A stretch of 64,000 bases of DNA from CAVVJA01 sp963779485 (GCA_963779485.1 CAVZYJ010000016.1:43958-107957); one strand, 5' to 3'; shown: positions 1 to 8,486, counted from the stretch's first letter. Numbers and translations are program-made. The notes: generated by a model not told the origin, from the letters alone.

Positions 1-662
1 ATCCGGACTCCGGCTACGACCGCTGGCTGTTCCAGCAACCCGACGGCTGTCGCACGGCCGGCGCCGTCATCGGGGCCGGTGGAGCGCTGATCGGGCAGCG
101 GTGCGCAGACGGCGCCCATCTGTTGTTGCGGGACCGCTACGCGAGCTCCGACGACAAGAACACGCAGGTCAAGTGGCGGCTGTCCGGTGTGGACGCGATC
201 CCGCTTTCCGCGGAGACCACGGCCATCGCGCTGAATCCGTCGACCGGGCAGCTGGTGAGCTATGACCTCACCCGCGGTTCCGTCCGGTCCCGAACGCCGC
301 TGTCGCCGCGGCCGGTCGCAGCGGCACCGGTGTCGCAGCTGGCCACGACGACCGCCGAGCTGATCCAGATCGGCGGGACGACCTACACCGTCACCCCGAC
401 CGGAACCGCCGTGCTCTGGACGGCCAGTACCCGTGGCCTGCCTACAGTGACCGTTCCGGCCGGGACGCCCGACCTCGGGCCGCCGACGTTCGCCGGTGCG
501 CTCGTCCTGGCGCCCTCGGCGCGGGGCGTCGTCCGCCTGGACGCCCGATCCGGATCGGTGCTGCGCACGTTCGCGGTTCCGGTTCCCTCCAGTGGCAGCC
601 GGGTCTTCCCGATGGGTACGGGTTTCGTCGTCGCGGGGTCGACGACTCAGGTGTATCAGTGA
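1..662 (+). CDS. Beta-propeller (PQQ-repeat-like) protein, C-terminal part, cut by window edge
   Basis: The frame is open from base 3 to the TGA at 660-662, and no start inside the window would give a complete domain, so the gene begins upstream. The visible ~219 residues are short repeated beta-strand modules with D-x-R/T-x-G turns, such as LNPSTGQLVSYDLTRGSV and VVRLDARSGSVLRTFAVP. This is the pattern of PQQ-like or WD-like propeller blades in secreted or membrane-anchored actinobacterial proteins. Two cysteines near the visible start (DGCRTAG and GQRCADG) could form a disulfide. No catalytic residues are visible, so the role is unknown; binding or scaffolding is the family-level guess. Confidence 0.7.
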   Translation, partial: PDSGYDRWLFQQPDGCRTAGAVIGAGGALIGQRCADGAHLLLRDRYASSDDKNTQVKWRLSGVDAIPLSAETTAIALNPSTGQLVSYDLTRGSVRSRTPLSPRPVAAAPVSQLATTTAELIQIGGTTYTVTPTGTAVLWTASTRGLPTVTVPAGTPDLGPPTFAGALVLAPSARGVVRLDARSGSVLRTFAVPVPSSGSRVFPMGTGFVVAGSTTQVYQ

Positions 663-711
663 GCGAACGAGCATCGCCTGTGCCGGTGCGCTTGCGCGGC
701 GAGGTTATTCG

Positions 712-1560
712 GTGAGCCGCACGAGCGAGTTCACGTCGCGGGCGTCGAAGGTCGACCTTCAGCTGAGCGGCTTCACCCTGGCCGGGTTGCAGACGGGCGA
801 TCCAGCCAACCCGCCGGTCCTCCTGGTTCCGGGCTGGACCGGCAGCAAGGAGGATTTCGGCCCGATTCTCGAACCGCTGGCCCAGGCCGGCTTCTGGGTT
901 ACCGCGATCGACCAGCGGGGGCAGTTCCGATCACCCTTCCGCCCGGACGGCGACTACTCCTGCGCCGCTCTCGGAAACGACCTCCGGCTGGCTGCGGCCG
1001 CTCTCGGCCGCGGTGTGCACGTCGTCGGGCACTCGCTAGGGGGCCTCGTGGCGCGGGCGGCGCTGCTCGATGACCCGGCGCTGTTCCGCTCCCTCGTGCT
1101 GCTGGATTCCGGGCCGGCCGGGGTGGACGGTGGCCGTAAGGAGCGCCTGGACCTGATGCGGCCGGTCCTGGCGCAGTATGGGCTGGCCGGCGTCTACGAG
1201 GCGCTGGTCCAGCTCGACGCGAATGAGCCCGGGTACGTTCCACCGTCACCGGCGGAGGCGCGCTTCATGCGGGAGAGGTTCCTGACGAGCGACCCCCAGG
1301 GATTGGTTGGCATGGTCGAAGCGCTGATCAGCGAACCCGATCTGGTGGCTCCGTTGGCCGCGAGCGGGGTGCCGATCCTCGTCGCCGGTGGGACGGATGA
1401 CGACGTCTGGTCACCTGATATTCAGGCCGAGATGGCCCAGCGACTCGGCGCTCGGTACACGGCTATCGCCGACGCTGCACATTCGCCCGCGGTAGAGAAT
1501 CCGGCGGCGACCGTCAGTGCCCTAGTCGAGTTCTGGCGTTCGGCCGAAAACCACGGATGA
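712..1560 (+). CDS. Alpha/beta-fold hydrolase
   Basis: A 282-residue single-domain alpha/beta hydrolase. Visible elements are the oxyanion-side LLVPGWTGS, the nucleophile elbow GHSLGG with Ser108, an acid in GGTDDD (about Asp229) and the catalytic His257 in DAAHSPA. The frame is open further upstream, but the GTG at 712 is preceded by GAGG at a normal distance and begins just before the first beta strand, so it is preferred. The DQRG-x-F-x-SPFR stretch after strand 4 resembles haloperoxidase/epoxide hydrolase-like enzymes, but the substrate cannot be predicted. It lies between the propeller gene (50 bp gap) and the oxygenase gene (7 bp gap), probably in one transcript. Confidence 0.88.
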   Translation: MSRTSEFTSRASKVDLQLSGFTLAGLQTGDPANPPVLLVPGWTGSKEDFGPILEPLAQAGFWVTAIDQRGQFRSPFRPDGDYSCAALGNDLRLAAAALGRGVHVVGHSLGGLVARAALLDDPALFRSLVLLDSGPAGVDGGRKERLDLMRPVLAQYGLAGVYEALVQLDANEPGYVPPSPAEARFMRERFLTSDPQGLVGMVEALISEPDLVAPLAASGVPILVAGGTDDDVWSPDIQAEMAQRLGARYTAIADAAHSPAVENPAATVSALVEFWRSAENHG

Positions 1561-1567
1561 TCGAAGG

Positions 1568-2359
1568 GTGAACTCCGATCTCGGCTACTTCGGACCGGAC
1601 AGTGTGACCTGGCGGGTGCACGCCGAACCGGTGACGATGATCGGCGGCGGCCTACGCGCCCTGCTCCTGCAGGCGTTACACCCGGAGGCGATGGCGCTGA
1701 TAAGCGCTCGCTCGCGATTCCGGGAAGCGCCGTGGCCCCGGTTGCACCGAACGGCCGAGTACGTCGCCACGGTGAGCTTCGGGACGACCGCCGAGGCCGA
1801 GGCGGCCATCGATCGAGTGCGGGCGGTACATGCCCGGCTCGGAGTGAATGACCCTGAGCAGCTTGCCTGGGTGCACGCCTGCGAGGTCGACTCGTTTCTG
1901 GTCGCGGCCGATTACACCGGCGTGACCCTGTCACGCGAGGATGCCGACCGCTACCTGGCCGAGCAGGCCCGGGTGGCGGCGGGCGTCGGCGTACCTGACG
2001 AGCTGATTCCGACGACGACCAGGGAGCTGGCGGCGTTCATCGACGGGATGCGTCCGCGCCTGGCGCTGACCCGGCCGGCTATCGCTGCTGCCCGGGTGAT
2101 CCTGGTTCCGCCCCTTCCGGTTCCGCCGCGCTACGTCCTGCCCGCGCGGATCGGCTGGACCACGGCGTCCTCTCTCGCGGTCGGCATGCTGCCCGCATGG
2201 GCCCGGCGGATGTACCGTTTGCCGCCTCTACCTGGGCGACGTGTCGCAACGACGATGGCGATGCGGAGTGTGCGTGCCGGGGTCACGCTGCTCCCGGACG
2301 AGTGGCGACATGGACCGCACTACCGGGCGGCTCGAGAGCGAGCCGCGCTCGCCTCGTAG
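1568..2359 (+). CDS. Oxygenase MpaB family protein (DUF2236)
   Basis: The 263 residues match the ER-bound oxygenase MpaB / latex-clearing-protein catalytic fold (DUF2236). A G-G-x-R-A-L-L-L-Q-A-L-H-P-E-A motif lies near residues 27-41, an HRTAEYVATVSFG segment follows, and a WVHACEVDS stretch is found near residue 98. In characterised relatives conserved histidines ligand a heme and the enzyme cleaves or oxidises hydrophobic substrates such as isoprenoids; the substrate here is unknown. The GTG start is seven bases after the hydrolase stop with GAAGG immediately upstream, indicating co-transcription. The C-terminus is Arg-rich and soluble, with no obvious signal peptide. Confidence 0.85.
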   Translation: MNSDLGYFGPDSVTWRVHAEPVTMIGGGLRALLLQALHPEAMALISARSRFREAPWPRLHRTAEYVATVSFGTTAEAEAAIDRVRAVHARLGVNDPEQLAWVHACEVDSFLVAADYTGVTLSREDADRYLAEQARVAAGVGVPDELIPTTTRELAAFIDGMRPRLALTRPAIAAARVILVPPLPVPPRYVLPARIGWTTASSLAVGMLPAWARRMYRLPPLPGRRVATTMAMRSVRAGVTLLPDEWRHGPHYRAARERAALAS

Positions 2360-2376
2360 CGACTCCTCGCAGGCTC

Positions 2377-2405
2377 TTGGCTCAGTCAAATCACTTACTT
2401 GTAGT
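2377..2405 (+). promoter_or_regulatory. Candidate sigma70-type promoter for the secreted protein at 2434
   Basis: TTGGCT (2377-2382) and TGTAGT (2400-2405) are separated by 17 bases in an AT-richer gap between the oxygenase stop and the next gene. This would place the transcript start about 20 bases before the ATG at 2434. Pattern match only. Confidence 0.4.
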
Positions 2406-2433
2406 TGCCGCGATACAGGCGTCTCATGGAGGT

Positions 2434-2928
2434 ATGCGCGTAGCGCAATGGGGCGTGGTCGGGGTGTTGACGGCGTCGGTGCTTGTTCTGAGTGCGCAAC
2501 CGGCCGAGTCCGCTCCCGTCGTGCACGTGTCGTTGACCGAGGCGACCTACGGCCAGCTCGCTCCGAGCACCGCTGTGCTCGCCGCGGGGCGCCCGGACCA
2601 GTCGGTGACCACCCGGGTGCACGTCGACGAGTGGTCGTCCGGACCAACCTCGGTTCTCGTGCTGATCGGCCGCCCCGGTACCACCGACGATGTCGAGCAA
2701 GACGCCGACCTGCTGCCGAGCGCCGTGTTGCGTCCGAATAACCAACTCGTCGCCGATACCGTCACCACCGGCGCGGTAACGGCCCGGTTCTCCGCGCCGG
2801 CCGAGGGCCGCTACCCGGTCTTCCTGCTGCTGTCCGGGCTGGAGGACGCCTGCGGTACGGCCAATATGTCCGACCCACCCGTGCAGCGCTCGCTGACGCA
2901 ACTCGGCGTCATCGATATCCGTAGCTGA
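2434..2928 (+). CDS. Small secreted protein, function unknown
   Basis: A 164-residue protein with a classical signal peptide: a short basic start (MRVAQWG), a hydrophobic core (VVGVLTASVLVL) and an A-x-A-like cleavage zone near residue 28. The mature part is predicted all-beta, Thr/Val/Pro-rich, with one late Cys (EDACGTAN), and has no recognisable catalytic motif. The ATG at 2434 has GGAGG only one base upstream, which is tight. The GTG at 2455 has better spacing but would shorten the signal peptide. The gene stands alone between two promoter/terminator-like regions. I do not recognise the family. Confidence 0.65.
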   Translation: MRVAQWGVVGVLTASVLVLSAQPAESAPVVHVSLTEATYGQLAPSTAVLAAGRPDQSVTTRVHVDEWSSGPTSVLVLIGRPGTTDDVEQDADLLPSAVLRPNNQLVADTVTTGAVTARFSAPAEGRYPVFLLLSGLEDACGTANMSDPPVQRSLTQLGVIDIRS

Positions 2929-2941
2929 CCTTTCCTCGCGC

Positions 2942-2993
2942 CCCCGTATCACCGGGGAACCCCCGCTTCTCTGATGGGACGTACGCGTCCCAT
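2942..2993 (+). terminator. Two hairpins after the secreted-protein gene
   Basis: CCCCG (2942-2946) pairs with CGGGG (2953-2957), and ATGGGACG (2974-2981) pairs perfectly with CGTCCCAT (2986-2993) across a TACG loop. The first follows the stop at 2928 by 14 bases and could terminate. The second lies 36 bases before the next start and could instead be an operator. There is no U-tract, as is common in actinobacteria. Confidence 0.4.
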
Positions 2994-3029
2994 GGGTTCG
3001 CGACAGCATCATTCGTCCGAGGGGGCGAC

Positions 3030-3242
3030 ATGACCACCACGGCGCCCGATCAGGCCAGCTCGACTCACGAGCGGTCGCCACAAACTGCTCGCGCCGAGAC
3101 CGCGCGGCGGCTCTACGAGGCCGAGTGGGCGCTGCACTGCGCCCACCAGACCGGCATCGACGCCTGGATCGCCGCGGCGAGCGACCACCTGCACGAGACC
3201 GTTCGCGAGTACTTGTTGGCCCGCGTCACCGGACTCGGGTAG
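3030..3242 (+). CDS. Small conserved-looking hypothetical protein (70 aa)
   Basis: A soluble 70-residue protein with a disordered Thr/Ser/Gln-rich start of about 22 residues, followed by two amphipathic helices (residues ~24-45 and ~48-66) rich in Ala, His and Glu. A strong GAGGGGG ribosome site seven bases before the ATG and high-GC third positions support it as a real gene. It is convergent with the nuclease gene, whose stop lies 29 bases away. No family recognised. Confidence 0.65.
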   Translation: MTTTAPDQASSTHERSPQTARAETARRLYEAEWALHCAHQTGIDAWIAAASDHLHETVREYLLARVTGLG

Positions 3243-3270
3243 TCCACGCGCCAGCGAGGCGTGCCGTCCT

Positions 3271-4155
3271 TTAGTCGACGCCTCTCCCGGGGCCGAATCC
3301 ACCGGTCGCGGCGCCAGCAAGCTCGGGCAGGCCGGCCCACGGATCGCGGTCGGGTGCGGCAGCGCGCCCTTCCGGACAGTGCTTGCGAAAATCGCACCAC
3401 GAGCAGCCGGGACCTGGCACCGGGGGAAACATCTCGTCCCGATGCGCGCCGCCCTGCCAGGTGTCGGTCGCGACGACGATGTCGTCCGCCGTCGCCTCGG
3501 CCCGGGCCACATGCCGGGCGAGTGACTCGTCGCTGTGCTCGGCCACGGCCACCCGCCCGGTTGGAACGTGGTGCAGCTCGACCCGACGACAGGGGCGCCG
3601 AAGCGTCCGCCGCGCGGCCAGCGCATAGAGGGCAAGCGCCTGGGAGGAGCGAGCTTCGTCACCATCCGGCGGACGGCGGCCAGTCTTGTAGTCGACGATC
3701 ACCAGCTCGCCGTCTCGATCGTCGATGCGGTCCACCCGCCCGCTCAGCGCGAGCCGCTCCGTGACGGTCGCGACGGTCCGCTCGACGCCGGCCGGCTCGT
3801 CGTCCGGGTCGATCTGCGACAGGTAGCCCGCGACCCATTGGCTGGCCCGCATCCGCCACTCACGTGATTGAGTCTCGTCTCGAAAACCGTCGGACTGCCA
3901 GTTCCGCACGACGAGCAAAGCGCCGGTCGCCGCCGTTCGCACGGCTCGGGGCGACATCCACCAGCGATGCAGAGCCAGGTGTACGACCGCGCCGAGGGTG
4001 TTATGTGCCCACGGCGCCCCCCGGCTCGGAGTCGGACGGTCGAGGTAGGTCATGCGGTAGCGCCGCGGGCAGTCGAACGCGGCCAGCCGAGACGGTGTCG
4101 CCGCGAACAGCCGACGCGGCATCGATCCCAGCGTCAGCTGTTCCGGCTGGGTCAC
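3271..4155 (-). CDS. RecB-like PD-(D/E)XK nuclease with probable Fe-S cluster
   Basis: A 294-residue RecB-family exonuclease domain. The active-site core is visible as GRVDRID...ELVIVDYKTG (metal-binding Asp, then D-x-K). One cysteine lies early (AFDCPRRYRMTYL) and further cysteines near the C-terminus (CSWCDFRKHCPEG), the one-plus-three pattern of AddB/Cas4-type 4Fe-4S nucleases. An early His (VVHLALHRWW) fits the first nuclease motif. The GTG at 4155 follows the upstream gene's stop (4170) by 14 bases. No helicase domain or partner is present, so it is a stand-alone nuclease with a probable DNA-repair role; the partner is unknown. Confidence 0.88.
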   Translation of the reverse strand: MTQPEQLTLGSMPRRLFAATPSRLAAFDCPRRYRMTYLDRPTPSRGAPWAHNTLGAVVHLALHRWWMSPRAVRTAATGALLVVRNWQSDGFRDETQSREWRMRASQWVAGYLSQIDPDDEPAGVERTVATVTERLALSGRVDRIDDRDGELVIVDYKTGRRPPDGDEARSSQALALYALAARRTLRRPCRRVELHHVPTGRVAVAEHSDESLARHVARAEATADDIVVATDTWQGGAHRDEMFPPVPGPGCSWCDFRKHCPEGRAAAPDRDPWAGLPELAGAATGGFGPGRGVD

Positions 4156-4169
4156 TGGCTCACCGCGGG

Positions 4170-5489
4170 CTACCAGCCTCCGCCGCCATCGCCGCCGCCG
4201 CCACCCCAGTCGCCACCGCCGCCGCCCCAGTCGCCGCCGCCCCAGCTTCCGCCGCTCGCGTCGGTTCCGCCGCCCCAACCGCCGCCGCCACCCCAGTCGG
4301 AGCCGCCCGAGCCCTGGCCGGAGTCGTGGCCGGCGTCATATCCCGACTCGAAGCCGCTGTCGTATCCGGCGCCGTAGCCTCCGCCGCCCCAACCGCCGAA
4401 TCCGCCGGCCAGGACGCTGCCGATCAGCAGCGTCTCCCAGAACGGCGTCGAGTACCAGCCGCCCGGCACGCCACGACCGCCGCCGTAGTAGTACGGCGCC
4501 CCGGGGGTGTAGTCCGGGTAGCCCTGGAAGCTCTGACCTTGCACGGTGACCTGCTGGGCCTTGGTGAGCTGATCACCCCGCGGCTCCTCGATGGGTGGCA
4601 GCTCCGGCCCGGGATCCAGCCCGAGCGCCTTGCGAGCCGTCACGGCCGCGTAGAGGCCCTCGAGGGTGGTGCGCCGCGCCGCCGCGTACTTCTCGACCGT
4701 GTTGGCCGTTGCGAGCTGCGAACCGGACGAGTTGAACCGTTCTGCAGCGTCCGCGACGGCCTGCCGTGCCGTCGCATTGTCCTTGGGATCCAGGGTGTTG
4801 ACCTCGTTGGCGAGGCGATCGTAGTAGGGCATCACGTTCGCCTTGGCCGTCTCTAGCTGCCTGGTGAGCTTGCGCTTGCGGTAGAGCATCACTCCACCGA
4901 CGCCGGCCGCGCCCACAACACCCAGGCCGACCAGCCACGGCCACACGGCCGTCCCACCGCCTGACTGCCCGCTCGCGTTGTCGGTGTTTCCCGTCCCCGA
5001 GCCGTTGGCGCAGACCGGGCCTCCTTGGAGGTTGTTGGCGAACTCGACCAGCGTGTTCGTCAGGTCTCCGTTGGTGGTCTGCAGGTTGGGCCGAGTGTCG
5101 CTGTAGGCCTTGGCGATCTGGGTCTGGGCGAAGCCCTGGCAGTAGACGTCCGACCTAGCTGCATATTGCGTGCCGTCGAAGACGACGAGCGTCTGCCGCG
5201 GTCCTACCGCGGCCCGCAGCCGGTTCAGGGCGTCAGGCCCATTGACGCTCGAGGGAAGGATCGCCGCTTTGACCGACGAGCCGAAGGCGTTCTGCACCTC
5301 GGTTCGGTTGTCGACCCGCCCTTGCGCACCGGCAGCGACGTAGAGGGGCGAGCCTTTCAAGGCGTTTATTGCATCGTCAACCGTATCCGCCGACGCCGCC
5401 GGGGCCATGACGAGCAGCGCGGCGAATGCGGCAGCGATTCCGCCCAGGACGACGCGAAATCGCGACATGCCACCAGGGTAATGCTTCAT
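4170..5489 (-). CDS. TPM-domain membrane protein with Gly/Trp-rich tail
   Basis: Order in the 439 residues: a signal peptide ending near ASA-D (residue ~35), an extracytoplasmic TPM (DUF477-like) domain to ~150, a Ser/Gly linker, one membrane helix (WPWLVGLGVVGAAGVGGVMLY), a helical cytoplasmic segment, and a low-complexity tail of ~80 residues built from GGGDWGGGGG-type and YDSGFESGYDAGHDSG units. TPM domains occur in envelope repair and photosystem-associated proteins; the role here is unknown. The start at 5489 overlaps the PHP gene stop as ATGA, implying translational coupling. An internal ATG at 5468 would also keep the signal peptide. Confidence 0.82.
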   Translation of the reverse strand: MKHYPGGMSRFRVVLGGIAAAFAALLVMAPAASADTVDDAINALKGSPLYVAAGAQGRVDNRTEVQNAFGSSVKAAILPSSVNGPDALNRLRAAVGPRQTLVVFDGTQYAARSDVYCQGFAQTQIAKAYSDTRPNLQTTNGDLTNTLVEFANNLQGGPVCANGSGTGNTDNASGQSGGGTAVWPWLVGLGVVGAAGVGGVMLYRKRKLTRQLETAKANVMPYYDRLANEVNTLDPKDNATARQAVADAAERFNSSGSQLATANTVEKYAAARRTTLEGLYAAVTARKALGLDPGPELPPIEEPRGDQLTKAQQVTVQGQSFQGYPDYTPGAPYYYGGGRGVPGGWYSTPFWETLLIGSVLAGGFGGWGGGGYGAGYDSGFESGYDAGHDSGQGSGGSDWGGGGGWGGGTDASGGSWGGGDWGGGGGDWGGGGGDGGGGW

Positions 5490-6349
5490 GGTGATGAGAC
5501 GATTGGTGACGATGCCGTGTTCCGGGCGAGCAGCGCCGCGTAGGACTCTGGCGTGGTCGTGCAGGCGGCCAGTGGGATCGCCTTGTTCCGGCCGTGATAA
5601 TCCGACGATCCGACGGGTATCAGACCGAGGTCGGCCGCCAAACCGGCCAAGTGCGCTCGGTCGGCCTCGGAATGGTCAGGGTGGTCGACCTCGACTCCGT
5701 CGAGTCCCGCCGCGGCCATGTCGGCGATGACGGCGTCATCGACAACGGTCCCGCGACGACGGGCGAGTGGGTGGGCGAAGACGGTAACTCCTCCGGCGGC
5801 GGTGATCAGGCGCATCGCCTCGAAGACATCCATGTCGGCCTTCCGGACGTAGTACTTGCTGCGTGCGGACAGCAGATCGGCGAAGGCCGCATCGATAGAC
5901 TCGACAACGCCGGCCTCGACGAGGGCCTGGCCGATATGGGGCCGGCCTACGCTGCCGTCGCCGGCCAGCTCGGCCACCCGCTTCCAGGTGATCGGGATGC
6001 CGTCGGCGGCCAAATTGCCGACAATTGCCTGACCCCGACCACGGCGGCTCTCGCGCAACCGACTTCGTTCGGCCCGTAGTTCGTGGTTGTTCGGGTCGTA
6101 GAGGTACCCGATCAGGTGTAGACCGATCCGCCTCCCATCGGGTCCGAACCAGGCGCAGGAAAACTCGGTGCCGGGAACCAGCGTGAGCCCGGTCGGCAGT
6201 GCCGCGGCCGCCTCGGCCCAGCCCGCCGCCGTGTCGTGATCAGTGATCGCAATCACATCGAGTCCGGTGTTCTTGGCGCGTACGACCAGTTCCGCGGGCG
6301 TGTCCGTGCCGTCCGAGGCCGTGGAGTGGGTATGCAGGTCGATCCGCAC
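5486..6349 (-). CDS. PHP-domain phosphoesterase (RNase AM / nucleoside-bisphosphate phosphatase type)
   Basis: The 287 residues carry the four PHP motifs: DLHTHSTASDGT near the start, ITDHDT (~36-41), a central H/E region (GTEFSC, RPHIGQALV) and late FAHPLA plus SSDYHG. These residues bind the trinuclear metal site. In E. coli YciV-type enzymes this fold hydrolyses 3',5'-nucleoside bisphosphates and trims RNA 5' ends, so a nucleotide or RNA phosphoesterase is the best guess. The start is a GTG, with TACCCT six bases upstream, possibly a leaderless -10. It heads a two-gene unit with the TPM protein. Confidence 0.88.
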   Translation of the reverse strand: MRIDLHTHSTASDGTDTPAELVVRAKNTGLDVIAITDHDTAAGWAEAAAALPTGLTLVPGTEFSCAWFGPDGRRIGLHLIGYLYDPNNHELRAERSRLRESRRGRGQAIVGNLAADGIPITWKRVAELAGDGSVGRPHIGQALVEAGVVESIDAAFADLLSARSKYYVRKADMDVFEAMRLITAAGGVTVFAHPLARRRGTVVDDAVIADMAAAGLDGVEVDHPDHSEADRAHLAGLAADLGLIPVGSSDYHGRNKAIPLAACTTTPESYAALLARNTASSPIVSSP

Positions 6350-6552
6350 AGGGCGAGGGTACGGACCGTTGGATTCGGCCCGACCCGGCCCAGCAGTGCG
6401 GTCAAGCCCGAGCCCGGCGGCCGGGAGGTCGCGGCCGCACTACGCCAGGAAGAAATCCTGAAGCACCAAGCGAACTTCCCTCACAAACCGATCTAATCGC
6501 CCGGCGAATTGCGGACCAACTTGACACTGCGAGCCCATAGGCCGCTGCCAGG

Positions 6553-7164
6553 TCAGGAATCAGGCGGGATCCAGGGCAACGGCGAAGTCGTGCGGCTTGA
6601 TTCCGCGTCATATCCACTGGGCTTCGTGGGGCTCGCCGGCGCGATGGGCCACAAGCCGCCGGTGCCGTCGTCCTGAGATTGCACCGCGTATCGCCCGAAC
6701 AGCAACTCCGACACCTGGTGGTAGCGCAGGTTCGGGTCCGGGAGGTAGTCGATCCGGCTGAGCGCCTGCTGTTGGCCGGCCGACTCGATGATGAAGGAGC
6801 CGTAGTCGAGCAAGCGGCCGAATCCGCTTTGTTCGTAGGTCAGGTCGGTCACCTTCACGAGCGGCATGATCGCCACCTTGCGAGCGATGATCCCGCTCAC
6901 CAGAAGTACGCGCTTGTTCGTGACCACGAAACGTTCCACGTACCAATCAGCGACGATCCAGGCGAACCAGGCCAGGGTGACGACGAAGAAGACGATCAGC
7001 AAGCTCCGCAGCACGGTGATGCTGTTGACGAGCCACAGCACGAGCAGGCCGGTGAACCAGAACAAGGCCAACCGGCCTCCGGCCGATGCGAGAGAAACCC
7101 AATGCCGTCGGACCGAGAAAACCTGATCCTCGCTGCGCAGCAAATACCGATCGAGCTTCGCCAT
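6553..7164 (-). CDS. PH-domain (bPH2, YdbS-like) membrane protein
   Basis: A 203-residue protein with a short cytosolic start, two membrane helices (about 32-51 and 54-74), and a bacterial pleckstrin-homology-like domain opening with VERFVVTNKRVLLVSGIIARK and including YGSFIIESAG. The Pro/Ser-rich C-terminus is probably disordered. Families of this type are envelope proteins of unknown function. The ATG at 7164 is preceded by GAGG, and the gene follows the 50-residue membrane protein by 11 bases, so the two form an operon. Confidence 0.85.
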   Translation of the reverse strand: MAKLDRYLLRSEDQVFSVRRHWVSLASAGGRLALFWFTGLLVLWLVNSITVLRSLLIVFFVVTLAWFAWIVADWYVERFVVTNKRVLLVSGIIARKVAIMPLVKVTDLTYEQSGFGRLLDYGSFIIESAGQQQALSRIDYLPDPNLRYHQVSELLFGRYAVQSQDDGTGGLWPIAPASPTKPSGYDAESSRTTSPLPWIPPDS

Positions 7165-7175
7165 GAGTCACGACC

Positions 7176-7328
7176 TCAGAGGCTCTCAAAAAAGCTAGCC
7201 AGCCCGTTGAATACAAACACCACGGCGTTCCACAGGGTATGAGCGATGGCCGCAGCGCTCTGCGGCGCCGTGACGATGAAGAACAAGAGGAAGATCACAG
7301 CGCCGACGCTCAGGACCTGCTTCAACAT
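7176..7328 (-). CDS. Small membrane protein (50 aa)
   Basis: The ATG at 7328, with GGAG nine bases upstream, gives a 50-residue peptide with one long hydrophobic helix (VGAVIFLLFFIV) and a second amphipathic one (LWNAVVFVFNGLASFF), a shape seen in small single-pass actinobacterial membrane proteins. The same frame remains open upstream to 7631, but that part is antisense to the NUDIX gene and looks non-coding. It is co-directional with and 11 bases from the PH-domain gene. Function unknown. Confidence 0.55.
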   Translation of the reverse strand: MLKQVLSVGAVIFLLFFIVTAPQSAAAIAHTLWNAVVFVFNGLASFFESL

Positions 7329-7427
7329 CGATCCGACTCCGATCCCGATTTGCACACACGTCGTCGGTTTTTCATACCTCATGAGCAAGCCGTCGCAAAT
7401 ACGCCGCGCCGATACCAGACTATCGCT

Positions 7428-7832
7428 GTGGAGCCTCATCGGCAGCCCTGCGCGGGCGGCATCGTGTTCGATGACCAACGGCGGCTGCTTCTGATCCGCC
7501 GCGGCCAGCCGCCGGCGCTCGGCCTCTGGTCCATTCCGGGCGGCCGTTGCCTGCCCAGCGAGTCGGCCGAGGATGCCTGTACGCGGGAGGTCCAGGAGGA
7601 GACCGGGCTGGTTGTCAACGTCATTCGACATGTGGGACGTGTCGACCGCAAAGGCCCCGCCGGAGTGACATATGTGATCGACGACTACCTCTGCGAAGTA
7701 CGGTCCGGGGTCCTTCGGGCCGCCGACGACGCCGCGGATGCGCGCTGGGCTAGCCGCGCCGAGCTGCTCACCCTTGACCTATCACCGGGTCTCCTCGAGT
7801 CACTCGTCGCATGGGACGCGGTGCCCGACTGA
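7428..7832 (+). CDS. NUDIX hydrolase
   Basis: A perfect Nudix box (G-x5-E-x7-REVQEETGL) sits at roughly residues 36-58 of a 134-residue protein that opens with the beta strand CAGGIVFDDQRRLLLIRRG. Nudix enzymes cleave nucleoside diphosphates linked to another moiety; the substrate here is unknown. The GTG at 7428 begins just before the domain. The frame is open upstream but overlaps the divergent small membrane protein. TTGCAC (7350) and CATACC (7373), 17 bases apart, are a weak promoter candidate. Confidence 0.85.
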   Translation: MEPHRQPCAGGIVFDDQRRLLLIRRGQPPALGLWSIPGGRCLPSESAEDACTREVQEETGLVVNVIRHVGRVDRKGPAGVTYVIDDYLCEVRSGVLRAADDAADARWASRAELLTLDLSPGLLESLVAWDAVPD

Positions 7833-7905
7833 CCTCATCTTCTCCTCAACCTGCCCGCTCGACCCCATCCGGCCCGGGTCCTTCGTTCGGCCGCGCTGAC
7901 CGCAC

Positions 7906-7934
7906 CCGTCCGGCCGATCGGCCGCACCGGACGG
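7906..7934. terminator. Candidate bidirectional hairpin between convergent genes
   Basis: CCGTCCGG (7906-7913) pairs with CCGGACGG (7927-7934) across a 13-base loop containing CCGATCGG, itself palindromic. It lies between the NUDIX stop and the convergent MaoC stop. Confidence 0.4.
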
Positions 7935-7982
7935 TCCGATCGACTCGTTAGCCGACTTCCCTACCGCTAGCCGCCGCCCCGG

Positions 7983-8486
7983 TCACCTGCGCGGTTCGGG
8001 CCGACTCGGCTGCTCACCTCCGCGGGCCTGGACGTACCCGCGGGTCGGCACTAGCACCTTGCGCCGGAATACACACACCACCGTCCCGTCCTGCTTGTAG
8101 CCGGTGGTTTCCACGTACACGACGCCCCGGTCGGGCTTGGAACTCGACAGCGTCTTCCCGAGCACCCTGGTCTCGCCGTAGATCGTGTCGCCGTGAAACG
8201 TCGGGGCGACGTGCCGCAATGACTCGACCTCGAGGTTCGCGATCGCCATCCCGCTGATATCGGGTACGGACATGCCCAGCAACAATGAGTAGATGTAGTT
8301 GCCGACCACCACGTTTCGCCCGAAATCCGTGGACTCTTGTGCGTAGTGCGCATCCGTATGTAACGGGTGGTGGTTCATGGTGAGCAGGCAGAAGAGGTGG
8401 TCGTCGTACTCGGTGACTGTCTTGCCGGGCCAATGCTGGTAGATCGCGTCGACCTCGAACTGCTCGTAGTACCGCCCGAAGGGCAT
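7983..8486 (-). CDS. MaoC-family dehydratase
   Basis: A 167-residue hot-dog fold protein with the hydratase signature MNHHPLHTDAHYA (catalytic His/Asp region) near residues 37-49 and GNYIYSLLLGMSV supplying the hydratase helix. It resembles the M. tuberculosis Rv2499c class, thought to hydrate mesaconyl-type CoA thioesters next to a CitE-like lyase, but no such lyase lies in this window. The ATG at 8486 has GGAAGGA upstream. It is monocistronic and divergent from the deacetylase. The general reaction (enoyl-CoA hydration) is well supported; the substrate is inference. Confidence 0.86.
   Translation of the reverse strand: MPFGRYYEQFEVDAIYQHWPGKTVTEYDDHLFCLLTMNHHPLHTDAHYAQESTDFGRNVVVGNYIYSLLLGMSVPDISGMAIANLEVESLRHVAPTFHGDTIYGETRVLGKTLSSSKPDRGVVYVETTGYKQDGTVVCVFRRKVLVPTRGYVQARGGEQPSRPEPRR

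Noticed and set aside
6402..6617. 71-codon minus-strand frame and hairpin AGTGCGG...CCGCACT (6395-6441)
   Set aside because: The frame overlaps the PH-domain gene and lacks coding character. The hairpin has a 33-base loop; possibly a terminator, but too weak to list.
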